A stretch of DNA of 64,000 bases from Melghirimyces profundicolus (GTDB taxonomy: Bacteria; Bacillota; Bacilli; Thermoactinomycetales; DSM-45169), in assembly GCF_003054245.1 (NCBI RefSeq), contig NZ_QBKR01000007.1, positions 1-64,000 of the forward strand, given 5' to 3'. Positions 27,819 to 36,651 of this stretch are shown piece by piece. Position 1 is the first letter of the stretch; every line of letters starts with the position of its first letter. Under the pieces are notes generated by a model that saw nothing but the letters and a program-made list of their open reading frames with translations, was not told the DNA's origin and did no database searches. Made by a program: the position numbers and the translations under genes.

Positions 27819-28187
27819 ATGACTCTCGACGTTTCCACCCATTACGGACAAATCGAAGTATCCAACGAAGTCATCGCCACTGTGGCCGGTGTGGCCGCCA
27901 TGGATTGTTACGGTCTGGTGGGAATGGCTTCCCGGAGTCAGTTGAAAGACGGAATTGCTGAACTCTTGGGCCGGGACAACTGGAGCAAAGGCATAGAGGT
28001 CCGAAACAACGACAAAGACGAAATGGAGATCGATATGCACATCATTGTGGGATACGGAACCAAGATCTCCGAAGTGGCCCACAATGTGCAAACCAAAGTG
28101 AAGTACACCCTGGATCAGATGGTGGGGCTGAAGGTGAGCCGTGTAAACATTTTTGTCCAAGGTGTACGTTTGGTGAGCGAAGAGTAG
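27819..28187 (+). CDS. Asp23/Gls24 family envelope stress protein (YloU)
   Basis: Small protein of the Asp23 family, which in staphylococci coats the membrane; B. subtilis YloU sits beside fakA as here. The family core VIATVAGVAAMDCYGLVGMAS is present. I chose ATG 27819, giving TLDVSTHYGQIEVSNE and 122 residues, because GGAGG ends seven bases upstream; the ATG at 27813 is too close. fakA starts 13 bp later. Confidence 0.92.
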   Translation: MTLDVSTHYGQIEVSNEVIATVAGVAAMDCYGLVGMASRSQLKDGIAELLGRDNWSKGIEVRNNDKDEMEIDMHIIVGYGTKISEVAHNVQTKVKYTLDQMVGLKVSRVNIFVQGVRLVSEE

Positions 28188-28200
28188 AGGGGGACCACTG

Positions 28201-29904
28201 TTGGTACGAGAGATCGACGCACAGACATTTTTGAACATGGTCCGGGCAGGAGCGCAGCGGTTGGACCGCAATGTGGAACGAGTGAACGCGCTGAACGTTT
28301 TTCCCGTTCCGGACGGTGACACCGGAACCAACATGAACCTGACCCTGACTTCCGGACTCAAGGAGATGGAAGATAAAGCGCGTTCCAGCAATCATGCAGG
28401 TGAACTGGCGGAAGCGCTTTCCAAAGGACTTCTGATGGGGGCGCGGGGGAACTCGGGAGTGATTCTGTCCCAGCTTTTTCGTGGCTTCGGAAAAGGAGTG
28501 TCCGATAAAGCTGAACTCACCGCACGGGAGTTTGCCCATGGGTTGAAACGGGGAACGGAAACGGCTTACAAAGCGGTGATCAAACCCGTGGAAGGGACGG
28601 TTCTGACCGTCGCCCGCGAGGCTGCGGAAAAAGGAGTGAAAATGTCCCGGCGGACTGATGACCTGGCCGAATTGATGGAAACAGTTCTGACGGAAGCCCG
28701 GGCGGCGTTGGAACGCACTCCTGAACAGCTCCCCGTATTGGCTCAGGCCAATGTGGTGGACGCAGGTGGACAAGGTCTCGTGACGATCTATGAAGGCTTT
28801 CTTGCCGCCCTTACCGGCGAGGATATACCCGAATCGGCGGAATCGTCGGGGAAGTCTTCACCCGATCTGGACCTCCTCGGGGAGATTGCCCATGAGCGGA
28901 ATGCCCAGGCCCATTTTGAAACGGGAGACATTGAACACGGTTACTGCACGGAATTCATTGTGAGGCTGGATCCGGATAAATTGGATAAAAACCCCTTTTC
29001 AGAAGAAAGCTTCCGCGAGGATATGGGTCAATACGGTGACTCGCTCCTGGTCGTGTCCGACGAAGACCTGGTGAAAGTGCACATTCATGCGGAGCACCCC
29101 GGCGACACCCTGACCTATGCCCAGCGCTACGGGGATCTCACCCGGATCAAAATCGACAACATGCGTGAACAACATACCTCCATTGTGGAAAGGGAGAAGC
29201 GCACTTCCCCGGAGGCACCTGCTGCAGTGGAGAAACCGGCGGAGACCCAACCTTACGGCATTGTGGCGGTCGCTGTCGGCGACGGGGTTTCCGAGATATT
29301 TAAGAGCTTGGGGGTCGATGTGGTCATTCAGGGCGGCCAAACGATGAACCCCAGCACCGAAGAGCTCGTCAAAGCTGTGAAACAAATCCCGGCAGAGCAT
29401 GTTTTTGTGTTGCCCAACAACAAAAACATCATCCTGACCGCCGAACAGGTGAAAGCATTGGTCGATGTGCCGGTGACGGTGCTGCCCACGCGGACCATCC
29501 CCCAGGGACTGGCGGCGCTGCTCTCCTTCAACGCCGAAGAAGAGGCGGCCGTCAACCGGGAGCGGATGATGGAGAGTGTCCGGGGGGTGATCTCCGGCGA
29601 GGTCACCTATGCGATCCGGGATTCCCAGTATGATGGAAAAACCATCGACCAAGGGGATTTCCTGGGGATCCGGGAAGGGAAGATCATCAAGACCGGGAAG
29701 GATCTGATGAAGACATCACGGGAGCTTCTGGCGGATATGCTGGAGGAAGATGCCGATGTGGTGACCGTGCTCTACGGTGAAGATGTGACCGAGGAACAGG
29801 TCAAAGCGTTGCGTGATTTTCTGGACAAGGAATACCCCGGGGTGGAGTGTGAAATCCATTACGGGGGCCAGCCTCTTTACTACTTCTTTTTCTCCGTGGA
29901 GTGA
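28201..29904 (+). CDS. fakA: Fatty acid kinase catalytic subunit FakA
   Basis: Phosphorylates exogenous fatty acids held by FakB, feeding acyl-phosphate to PlsY/PlsX. N-terminal DhaL-type kinase domain with FPVPDGDTGTNMN (residues about 38-50) and MGARGNSGVILSQLFRG, a middle domain and a C-terminal DegV-like domain; 567 residues is standard for YloV. Starts at TTG after AGAGGGGGA. A DegV/FakB gene follows after 181 bp, and plsX lies 13 kb downstream. Confidence 0.94.
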   Translation: MVREIDAQTFLNMVRAGAQRLDRNVERVNALNVFPVPDGDTGTNMNLTLTSGLKEMEDKARSSNHAGELAEALSKGLLMGARGNSGVILSQLFRGFGKGVSDKAELTAREFAHGLKRGTETAYKAVIKPVEGTVLTVAREAAEKGVKMSRRTDDLAELMETVLTEARAALERTPEQLPVLAQANVVDAGGQGLVTIYEGFLAALTGEDIPESAESSGKSSPDLDLLGEIAHERNAQAHFETGDIEHGYCTEFIVRLDPDKLDKNPFSEESFREDMGQYGDSLLVVSDEDLVKVHIHAEHPGDTLTYAQRYGDLTRIKIDNMREQHTSIVEREKRTSPEAPAAVEKPAETQPYGIVAVAVGDGVSEIFKSLGVDVVIQGGQTMNPSTEELVKAVKQIPAEHVFVLPNNKNIILTAEQVKALVDVPVTVLPTRTIPQGLAALLSFNAEEEAAVNRERMMESVRGVISGEVTYAIRDSQYDGKTIDQGDFLGIREGKIIKTGKDLMKTSRELLADMLEEDADVVTVLYGEDVTEEQVKALRDFLDKEYPGVECEIHYGGQPLYYFFFSVE

Positions 29905-30085
29905 TCGTTTCCCAAGAGTTCGACCGGTCGGGATGGGCTGTTATCCAGGTCAGCACCTGCCTGATTCTTCTTCGGAACCACCTCTTCTTTCCTTCCTGGG
30001 GCCGATCCGTATTTAACCGGCGTAAACGGATGAGCGGGGGCTTTTCCCCGTCTCGCTTACATAAACAGACAACGGGGGTGCACCG

Positions 30086-30943
30086 ATGGCAAAAGTTCAG
30101 GTGATCACGGACAGCACAGCGGACATTTCCAAGGATCTCATCGAAGAACTGGGAATCTCCATCGTTCCGTTGAAAGTGCATCTGGGCGGTGAGTCTTATC
30201 TCGACGGCATCACCATCAGTCCGTCCGAGTTCTACAGCCGCCTGAAGGAAACAGATGAGTTGGCGACCACATCGCAACCGTCTCCCGTCGATTTTGTCGA
30301 GGCTTACCGTGAGGCGGCAAAGGACGGGGACACGGACATCCTTTCCATTCACCTTTCTTCCGCTCTCAGCGGGACCTACCAATCCGCTCTTCTGGCACAG
30401 TCCATGGTGGAAGATGAGTTTAAAGTTACGGTGATCGATTCCAAAAAAGCATCTTATGCGATCGGGATGATCGTGGTGGAAGTGGCGAAGGCAGCCAAAG
30501 AAGGAAAAAGTCTGGATGAGTGTGTGGAGATCACCCACCGGATCATTGACCAGGAGCAGATCTACTTCCTGGTCGACACTCTGGAGTACCTCCAAAAAGG
30601 GGGGCGGATCGGAAAAGCTTCCGCCATGGTCGGTTCGCTGCTGAACATCAAACCGATCCTCACCCTCAACGCCGAAGGGGAGGTCAGCCCCGTCGAGAAG
30701 GTTCGGGGAAAAAGCAAAGCGACGGACCGGATCTTTGAACTGTTAAAGGAAAAGATGAAGAACGGGGTGGACAAAGCAGCGGTCGTCTATACAGACAACC
30801 GGAAAGAAGCGGAATCCTGGGCGAAGCGGCTCAAAGAGATGTTTGACATGGAAGACGTGGAACTGACGGAATTCGGGCCGGTAATCGGAGCCCATACCGG
30901 TCCGGGAACCCTGGCTGTCGTGGCCCTGCCGAAGCAGTGGTGA
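30086..30943 (+). CDS. DegV family fatty acid-binding protein (FakB type)
   Basis: Binds a fatty acid and presents it to FakA. DegV fold with N-terminal ITDSTADISKDLIEE, TSQPSP near residue 61, LSSALSGTYQSA, the loop LQKGGRIG and final GPVIGAHTGPGTLAV, all typical of FakB proteins. 285 residues; ATG after GGGGGTG. Its position behind fakA supports the FakB role; which fatty acid it prefers is unknown. Confidence 0.92.
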   Translation: MAKVQVITDSTADISKDLIEELGISIVPLKVHLGGESYLDGITISPSEFYSRLKETDELATTSQPSPVDFVEAYREAAKDGDTDILSIHLSSALSGTYQSALLAQSMVEDEFKVTVIDSKKASYAIGMIVVEVAKAAKEGKSLDECVEITHRIIDQEQIYFLVDTLEYLQKGGRIGKASAMVGSLLNIKPILTLNAEGEVSPVEKVRGKSKATDRIFELLKEKMKNGVDKAAVVYTDNRKEAESWAKRLKEMFDMEDVELTEFGPVIGAHTGPGTLAVVALPKQW

Positions 30944-30992
30944 GTGCTGGCTTGGACCGGGGGCGGCCAATAGCGGAAAAGGAGGGAGCCCT

Positions 30993-31649
30993 GTGAAGTA
31001 TCGATCTGTTTTTGATATTATCGGTCCTGTTATGATCGGGCCCTCCAGCTCGCATACTGCAGGTGCGGCAAGGATCGGACGGGCGGCCCGCTCTCTCTTC
31101 GGGCGTAAACCCCGGCGCGTCACTGTCACGTTATACGGCTCTTTCGCCAAGACATACCGGGGCCACGGAACCGATATTGCCATCGTCGGCGGCATACTGA
31201 ACTTCGACACGGATGACGAAAGGATCGTCCACTCCCTGGAGATCGCCCGGGAAGAAGGAGTGGAAGTGACTTTTGTTGAATCGGAGGAAGTGCCGGAACA
31301 CCCCAACACGGCCCGTCTTCATCTGGAGGATGAAGAGGGGGAAATCGAGGTGGTGGGAATCTCCGTCGGTGGAGGAAAGATGGAACTCGTGGAATTGAAC
31401 GGGTTTGAACTGAGACTTTCCGGAAACGCCCCCGCTCTCCTCGTGACCCACGTGGATCGATACGGCGCAGTGGCCAAAGTGGCCGGCGTTTTGGCCAACC
31501 ACCGGATCAATATCGGGTATATGCAGGTTTCCCGGAAGGAAAGAGGTTCGGAAGCCCTGATGATTATCGAAACGGATCAGGCCGTGAGTGATTCTCTTCG
31601 AAAAGAGCTGTCCGAGCTTACGGACATCACGGGAGTCACGATCCTCTGA
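30993..31649 (+). CDS. sdaAB: L-serine dehydratase, beta subunit
   Basis: Beta subunit of the iron-sulfur enzyme turning L-serine into pyruvate and ammonia. The N-terminal domain begins DIIGPVMIGPSSSHTAGAAR, the diagnostic serine-binding segment; an ACT regulatory domain follows from about residue 148 (VTHVDRYGAVAKVAGVLANH). GTG start after AAAAGGAGGGAG; 218 residues. A strong terminator separates it from sdaAA, which has its own promoter candidate. Confidence 0.95.
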   Translation: MKYRSVFDIIGPVMIGPSSSHTAGAARIGRAARSLFGRKPRRVTVTLYGSFAKTYRGHGTDIAIVGGILNFDTDDERIVHSLEIAREEGVEVTFVESEEVPEHPNTARLHLEDEEGEIEVVGISVGGGKMELVELNGFELRLSGNAPALLVTHVDRYGAVAKVAGVLANHRINIGYMQVSRKERGSEALMIIETDQAVSDSLRKELSELTDITGVTIL

Positions 31650-31676
31650 TCCCGCCGTTTGCGTGAAGAAGGTCAC

Positions 31677-31722
31677 AGCCGCCGCTTCAAGGGGGATTTC
31701 TCCCGGAAGCCGCGGCTTTTTC
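31677..31722 (+). terminator. Terminator between sdaAB and sdaAA
   Basis: AGCCGCCGCTTC pairs with GAAGCCGCGGCT (one mismatch) around a 17-base loop, followed by TTTTT. Confidence 0.85.
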
Positions 31723-31740
31723 CTTCGTTGACGGATCTTA

Positions 31741-31749
31741 TGTTAGAAT
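31741..31749 (+). promoter_or_regulatory. Extended -10 promoter of sdaAA
   Basis: TGTTAGAAT forms an extended -10; no good -35 is found at standard spacing. Confidence 0.45.
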
Positions 31750-31849
31750 GGGCTTGAGGGAGAGTGCGAGCGTTTTCTTTCCTTCCATTGAAGCATTGTC
31801 GAAATGGTATATCCATGATTGGATAAAGGTGGAAAAGGAGCCGGTGGTT

Positions 31850-32737
31850 ATGGAATTTCGAACCGTGGCAGAACTGGTGGAACTGGCCGAAACGGAGGGG
31901 CTTTCCATCTCGGAAGTGATGATCCGAAAAGAGATGGAGACATCTCAGAAGTCCCGGGAAGAAATATTCGGTCTGATGGAAGAGAATCTTTCCACCATGG
32001 AGAAAGCGATTGAAAAAGGCTTGAACGAAGAGATCCGATCCCAAAGCGGCCTTTCCGGAGGAGATGCGCGAAAGATCCGGCAGCACATGAAGAAAGCGAA
32101 GGTGCTCTTGTCCGGAGCCGAAGTGTTGGAGGCCGTTTCCCGCTCGATGTCCGTCTCGGAAGTGAATGCTTCCATGGGGACGATCGTGGCCACCCCGACC
32201 GCAGGTGCATGCGGGATCCTGCCCGGATGTGTTTTTACCGCGGCCGAACGGCTGAATTCCGATCGGGAGACCATGGTCCGGGCCCTCTTCGTGAGCGGGG
32301 CCATTGGCTACTGCATTGCGAACAACGCCTTTATCTCGGGAGCTGCGGGCGGTTGTCAGGCGGAGGTGGGGTCTGCGACGGCCATGAGTGCAGCGGCGGT
32401 TGTGGAAATGGCCGGCGGCCCCCCTTCTCAATCGGCAGAAGCCGTGGCGATCGCCCTGAAGAACATGCTCGGTCTGGTGTGTGATCCGGTCGCGGGGCTG
32501 GTGGAAGCTCCGTGTGTCAAACGGAACGCCATGGGCGGAGCGATCGCGATGGTGGCCGCGGACATGGCGATGGCGGGAGTGAAAAGCGTGATCCCCACCG
32601 ATGAAGTGATTGAGGCCATGTTCCGGATCGGACGTGACATGCCGCCCCGTTTGAAGGAAACTGCGTTGGGAGGGTTGGCCGCCACTCCCACCGGCCGGTC
32701 CCTTGAGAGGAAAATCTTCGGGAATTTGGAAGAGTGA
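31850..32737 (+). CDS. sdaAA: L-serine dehydratase, alpha subunit
   Basis: Catalytic iron-sulfur subunit. Cysteines that can hold the cluster are in GACGILPGCVF, ISGAAGGCQAEVG and VEAPCVKRN. ATG 31850 gives EFRTVAELVELAE like known SdaAA proteins and follows AAAAGGAG; upstream in-frame codons lack a ribosome binding site. 295 residues. It ends 6 bp before recG, so recG is probably cotranscribed, as in B. subtilis. Confidence 0.95.
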   Translation: MEFRTVAELVELAETEGLSISEVMIRKEMETSQKSREEIFGLMEENLSTMEKAIEKGLNEEIRSQSGLSGGDARKIRQHMKKAKVLLSGAEVLEAVSRSMSVSEVNASMGTIVATPTAGACGILPGCVFTAAERLNSDRETMVRALFVSGAIGYCIANNAFISGAAGGCQAEVGSATAMSAAAVVEMAGGPPSQSAEAVAIALKNMLGLVCDPVAGLVEAPCVKRNAMGGAIAMVAADMAMAGVKSVIPTDEVIEAMFRIGRDMPPRLKETALGGLAATPTGRSLERKIFGNLEE

Positions 32738-32743
32738 CTGATC

Positions 32744-34789
32744 ATGGAGTTGGAATACACCCCCGTCACGGCGGTACCGGGAGTGGGGGAGAAGCGGGCG
32801 GAGGATCTGGACAAGCTGGGCATCCGGACCGTCGCCGATCTTCTCGGGTACTTTCCGTACCGCTATGAAGATTTCCGCGTGGTCGATGTGTCCGAGGCGG
32901 TCCACGATGAAAAGGTGACACTGAAAGGAACCCTTTACGGCTCCCCCAGCGTCCGTTGGTACGGCAAAAAGAAATCGAGGCTCGCCGCACGCATGGAGAC
33001 AGGGGGTGTCCATGTCAACGTGGTTTGGTTCAACCAGGCCTTTCTCAAGAAGAGGTTGAAGTCCGGGGAAACGATTCTCGTCTCCGGCAGATGGGATGCC
33101 CACCGCCTTCAGCTGACGGCCGATCGGACCTGGATCGGCTCCGGGGTGAACAAGCACGTCGGGCGTCTGGAGCCGGTCTATTCCGTGACGGGGTCCATCC
33201 AGGTTTCCTGGCTTCGGAAGACGATTCATCGGGCTTTTGTCGAATTCGGCCGGGAGATCCGGGAAGTGTTGCCTGCGGAACTTCTTTCTGCTTACAAGCT
33301 CCCGGACCGGGCAAAGGCAATGTTCTTCCTCCATTTTCCCAAAGGAAGGGAAGAGGGGAAACGGGCCCGCCGGCGGATGGCCTATGAGGAGTTGTTTCTT
33401 TACGAACTGAAACTCCTTTGGCATCGGAGGCAAGCAAAAAAAGCAGACCGGGGCATGGCCCGTCGGTTTGACCGGGAGAAACTGGAGGCGTTTATCCGGA
33501 AACTTCCCTTTCCCCTGACGGATGCCCAGCGCCGGGTGACAGAGGAGATCCTGGCTGATCTGGAGGATGAAAGCCGAATGAACCGGTTACTCCAGGGGGA
33601 TGTGGGATCCGGCAAAACCGTGGTGGCGGCCATCGTGCTTTACGCCAACCGGCTGAGCGGCCATCAGGGCGCCCTGATGGTGCCGACGGAAATCCTGGCC
33701 GAGCAACACCTTCGCTCCCTGAGGGACCTCCTGGCCCCCGTGGATATGAATATGGTCCTTTTGACCGGTGGCATGACGGCAAAAGAAAAAAGAGAGGTTC
33801 TCTCCCAGATCCAGATGGGGCTGGCCGATGTGGTGGTGGGCACCCACGCCTTGTTTCAGGAGGATGTGGTCTACCGGAAGCTGGGACTGGTCGTCACCGA
33901 TGAACAACACCGTTTTGGTGTCCGGCAGCGAAGTACACTCCGGGAAAAAGGGGAGAAGGCCGATGTACTCCACATGACGGCCACTCCCATTCCGCGAACC
34001 CTGGCCATCACCGCCTACGGGGACATGGATGTTTCCGTGATTGATGAGATGCCGGCCGGGCGGCAACCGGTGGAAACCCATTGGGTGAAAAGAGAGGTCT
34101 GGCCACGGGTGGTGGAGTTCATCGGCAAAGCTTGCCGGAACGGAAGGCAAGCTTATGTGATTTGTCCCCTGATCGAGGAGTCGGAGAAGTCGGATCTTCA
34201 GAACGCCGAGTCCGTATTTGCAGAAATCGCGGAAACACTGGCTCCCATTCGCGTCGGTCTCTTGCACGGCCGGATGACTTCGGCCGAAAAAGATGGAGTG
34301 ATGCGGAGTTACACCGAGGGTGAAATCCAGGTGTTGGTCTCGACGACCGTGGTCGAAGTGGGGGTCAATGTCCCTAACGCGACGGTCATGGTGATTTACG
34401 ACGCCGACCGCTTCGGTCTGGCCCAATTGCACCAATTGCGGGGCCGGGTGGGCCGGGGAGGCGGGCAATCCACTTGCATCTTGGTGGCTGACCCCCGTTC
34501 AGAAACAGGAATCGAGCGGATGCGGGTGATGACCGAAACCACCGACGGTTTTGAGATCGCCCGGCGGGACTTGGAATTGAGGGGACCCGGGGACTTTTTT
34601 GGGGTCAAACAGAGTGGAATCCCGGAATTCAAAGTGGCTGATCTGATCGAAGACTTCAAAATCCTTGAAGTGGCCCGGGCCGATGCGGCCCGGATTCTGG
34701 GAGATCCGGAATGGGAAACCAACCCTGAATACGAAGGTTTGCGTGCCTATCTGGATTCATTTGAAAAAGACCGGCCCAGATTCGATTAA
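32744..34789 (+). CDS. recG: ATP-dependent DNA helicase RecG
   Basis: Fork-reversing helicase for recombination and replication restart. N-terminal wedge/OB domain (TAVPGVGEKRAEDL at residue 8; OB-fold near 60-150), Walker A QGDVGSGKTVVA near residue 283, DEQHRFGVRQR near 385 and the C-terminal RecG segment LRGPGDFFGVKQSGIPEFK. 681 residues, full length. ATG follows six bases after sdaAA. In B. subtilis fapR comes next; here 7 kb of other genes intervene. Confidence 0.97.
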   Translation: MELEYTPVTAVPGVGEKRAEDLDKLGIRTVADLLGYFPYRYEDFRVVDVSEAVHDEKVTLKGTLYGSPSVRWYGKKKSRLAARMETGGVHVNVVWFNQAFLKKRLKSGETILVSGRWDAHRLQLTADRTWIGSGVNKHVGRLEPVYSVTGSIQVSWLRKTIHRAFVEFGREIREVLPAELLSAYKLPDRAKAMFFLHFPKGREEGKRARRRMAYEELFLYELKLLWHRRQAKKADRGMARRFDREKLEAFIRKLPFPLTDAQRRVTEEILADLEDESRMNRLLQGDVGSGKTVVAAIVLYANRLSGHQGALMVPTEILAEQHLRSLRDLLAPVDMNMVLLTGGMTAKEKREVLSQIQMGLADVVVGTHALFQEDVVYRKLGLVVTDEQHRFGVRQRSTLREKGEKADVLHMTATPIPRTLAITAYGDMDVSVIDEMPAGRQPVETHWVKREVWPRVVEFIGKACRNGRQAYVICPLIEESEKSDLQNAESVFAEIAETLAPIRVGLLHGRMTSAEKDGVMRSYTEGEIQVLVSTTVVEVGVNVPNATVMVIYDADRFGLAQLHQLRGRVGRGGGQSTCILVADPRSETGIERMRVMTETTDGFEIARRDLELRGPGDFFGVKQSGIPEFKVADLIEDFKILEVARADAARILGDPEWETNPEYEGLRAYLDSFEKDRPRFD

Positions 34790-34837
34790 ACAAGTTTTAA
34801 AATGGTCTTCACCACATATATTGAAATTGTGACCTTG

Positions 34838-34868
34838 AAAAACCCGGTGAAATGGGGTTCACCGGGTT
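34838..34868 (-). terminator. Terminator of the minus-strand 40-residue gene
   Basis: AACCCGGTGAA (34841-34851) pairs perfectly with TTCACCGGGTT (34858-34868). On the minus strand it ends in TTTTT; on the plus strand it is followed by GGGG, so it mainly serves minus-strand transcription and only poorly ends recG. Confidence 0.8.
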
Positions 34869-34893
34869 GGGGAAGATTGCTTGGAAGCCCTGT

Positions 34894-35016
34894 CTAAAAG
34901 TAGGGGCTTTTTTTTCTGTCTTTACGCTTGTACCTGTGTCCGTAGCGCTGAGAGAGTTGCATCAGGGATTCGAACATTCTTACGACCGCAGAGAACAAAA
35001 GGATCCATCTCTCCAC
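34894..35016 (-). CDS. Small basic protein, 40 residues, unknown
   Basis: GTG start at 35016 (minus strand) preceded by AAAGGAGGGAGCGAAC, one of the best ribosome binding sites in the window. The peptide begins ERWILLFSAVVRMFESLMQL, a hydrophobic-amphipathic helix, and ends in a strongly basic tail (HRYKRKDRKKSPYF), suggesting membrane or nucleic acid association. Two minus-strand promoter candidates lie upstream and a terminator directly downstream, so it looks like a complete monocistronic unit between recG and the 103-residue gene. Not recognised. Confidence 0.6.
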   Translation of the reverse strand: MERWILLFSAVVRMFESLMQLSQRYGHRYKRKDRKKSPYF

Positions 35017-35149
35017 GTTCGCTCCCTCCTTTCCAACCAAAGCTCCGACGGGAGAGGTCCACATGAAGGCCGGAGAATGAACAGGTCGGTCCGCAAATCG
35101 GGAGGCGATGCTTGAATATGTTTCTTTGCAGGTCGTAAGTGTGCTTGAA

Positions 35150-35178
35150 ATTATAATCGACCGAAAAAAGGATGTCCT
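35150..35178 (-). promoter_or_regulatory. Candidate promoter 1 of the 40-residue gene
   Basis: Minus strand AGGACA, 17-bp spacer, TATAAT. The -10 is perfect, the -35 partial. Confidence 0.5.
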
Positions 35179-35206
35179 GTAAAAAATGGGTAGTTGGCCT
35201 AAATCT

Positions 35207-35235
35207 AATATACCAAAAAAGGGCAATGTTGTAAA
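35207..35235 (-). promoter_or_regulatory. Candidate promoter 2 of the 40-residue gene
   Basis: Minus strand TTTACA, 17-bp spacer, TATATT, about 57 bp further upstream than promoter 1. Confidence 0.5.
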
Positions 35236-35367
35236 TGTATAGAAAAATTTATTTCGGTCGTTTTTTTGTCGGTTTTTGCATGAATTTCTGTCGGCAGGGA
35301 TTCCGGTTTCATTTTCCGGATGATTGCATAGGTATAGGAGGAAGATCAAACCGGAAGGTGATCCGTT

Positions 35368-35679
35368 TTGAAAGAGAAAGCCTTTTATCGGGAGTTGGCA
35401 AAAAACGTCAACCAGATTCTTGGACGGAAAGCCGTCACGTCGGATCGGATTGTGCGCGCGGTCGGGCAGGCGAAGTACATACGCCAAACCCGGGGGAAGA
35501 TGGCGCTGATCCATTATTTGCACACATTGAAGGAGCGCCTTTTTTCGGAATCCGAGCTGGAACGACTGAAACAGTCTCCGCGGCAAAGGGAGTTCTCCTA
35601 CGGCATGTTGGATATTTTGGTTTATGAAAAGGTGATTACGCCGGCGGAGTCCCGGATGTTGAAACGAATGGTCCCTTGA
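35368..35679 (+). CDS. Hypothetical protein, 103 residues
   Basis: Starts at TTG behind GAAGGTGATC, which complements the extended 16S rRNA 3' end well. The protein is basic and mostly helical, with KAVTSDRIVRAVGQAKYIRQ in the N-terminal half and a C-terminal helix ending MLKRMVP. No membrane segment, signal or known motif was recognised. It lies between the minus-strand small gene and a probable spore protein; no terminator separates it from the latter. Confidence 0.6.
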   Translation: MKEKAFYRELAKNVNQILGRKAVTSDRIVRAVGQAKYIRQTRGKMALIHYLHTLKERLFSESELERLKQSPRQREFSYGMLDILVYEKVITPAESRMLKRMVP

Positions 35680-35715
35680 CCGAAGAATTAGGCGGGTGGG
35701 TGGGCGTTTGCCGGG

Positions 35716-35743
35716 GACAGGCAAAAGTGAATCACATATGGTA
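35716..35743 (+). promoter_or_regulatory. Possible sigma-K-type promoter
   Basis: CATATGGTA (35735-35743) matches the B. subtilis sigma-K -10 pattern CATANNNTA, with GACA at 35716-35719 where the short -35 (AC) is expected. It would express the next gene in the late mother cell. Confidence 0.4.
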
Positions 35744-35796
35744 TCAGTGTACGGTATCCCAGGCTACGCCAGCCTCTGAAAGGAGGAAACCATTCC

Positions 35797-36420
35797 ATGA
35801 ACAACAGACGATCCAACCGCGCTTCCCGTGCCAAAACCCAAGATGCCAAGCGCTGGGCATGGCTGAAAAACAAAATGGAGCAATTGGCGGATCGATTGCC
35901 GAAACAGCCGCCGTTCCCCCCCGAGCCTGAACAATTCCGGGATCCGGAACCGATGCGACCACGGGAGGGGACCCGCGGACGTCAAAATCCAGAATGGCGG
36001 GACGAATTTGAAGCTCCCGATTGGGACGCCCCCTTCGGCCCGCCTCCCCAGATGGATGAGCGGTCTCCGAGAGGACCGGAGGAGAAAGGAACCCGCGAAG
36101 AACGCGGCGCCCGTCCGGAAGATTGGTGGGACGGTCCGCCGATGATGGACTGGGGAGGTCCACCGGAAGAAGAAATTCCTCCGTGGGCCCGTTCACCCCG
36201 AAACCGGGAGAATACCAAAAACGATCATGATCGTTCGTTTCGTCGCAACACCGAGGAAGCCCCCTGGGAAAATCGGAGTGAAAGGGAAGGCCGTTCGGAC
36301 AGACAGGAGGTTCAACAACGGGAATGGGAAGAGCTTCCCTCCATGTTCGATGAGACGGACACCGTAAAAAGTTCCGGTTTCTCCCGGCGGAAGCGCTCGG
36401 GAAGAAGGAAAAGGCGGTAA
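35797..36420 (+). CDS. Low-complexity Pro/Arg/Glu-rich protein, possible spore coat protein
   Basis: 207 residues dominated by Pro, Arg, Glu, Asp, Asn and Trp, with runs such as PPFPPEPEQFRDPEPMRP and a C-terminal SRRKRSGRRKRR. No hydrophobic segment or signal peptide; it should be disordered. ATG follows GAAAGGAGG. The composition and the sigma-K-like promoter suggest a spore coat or cortex-associated protein, but no family is recognised. A strong terminator follows. Confidence 0.65.
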   Translation: MNNRRSNRASRAKTQDAKRWAWLKNKMEQLADRLPKQPPFPPEPEQFRDPEPMRPREGTRGRQNPEWRDEFEAPDWDAPFGPPPQMDERSPRGPEEKGTREERGARPEDWWDGPPMMDWGGPPEEEIPPWARSPRNRENTKNDHDRSFRRNTEEAPWENRSEREGRSDRQEVQQREWEELPSMFDETDTVKSSGFSRRKRSGRRKRR

Positions 36421-36444
36421 AAAAACCAAATTTTAGAAAATGGA

Positions 36445-36477
36445 TCCTGCGGATTGATTCCCGCAGGTTTTATTTTT
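36445..36477 (+). terminator. Terminator after the Pro/Arg-rich protein gene
   Basis: CCTGCGG pairs with CCGCAGG around an eight-base loop, followed by TTTTATTTTTT. Confidence 0.85.
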
Positions 36478-36484
36478 TAAACCT

Positions 36485-36645
36485 AAAAAAGACCCGTGGA
36501 AGGATCCACGGGTCCATGGGATCCGCCAAGAGCGGATCCTGAATGGGAGAGGAGAAACCGGAGGAAGAGCTTATGGGGAAACGTAAGTCTTCTCCGCGGT
36601 TTGACAGCATCTCCCGACGCCGTCATTCCTATCTTTGCCGTTTCA
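36485..36645 (-). ncRNA. Candidate small RNA opposite the rsmD upstream region
   Basis: A minus-strand unit of about 160 nt has a promoter candidate (-10 at 36652-36657), internal stems (GCGGATCC/GGATCCGC and GGAGAAGACTTA with its partner near 36570-36600), C-rich stretches such as TCTCCTCTCCC, and a perfect terminator: GACCCGTGGA/TCCACGGGTC (36491-36514) followed by TTTTTT. No protein of plausible length is encoded. The position upstream of rsmD (ylbH) recalls the ylbH leader RNA of Bacillus, which would run on the plus strand; the strand choice here is from the terminator and is inference. Confidence 0.45.
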
Positions 36646-36651
36646 GGGGAG

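Noticed and set aside
36601-36606. Consensus TTGACA upstream of rsmD
   Set aside because: No acceptable -10 lies 16-18 bp downstream on the plus strand.
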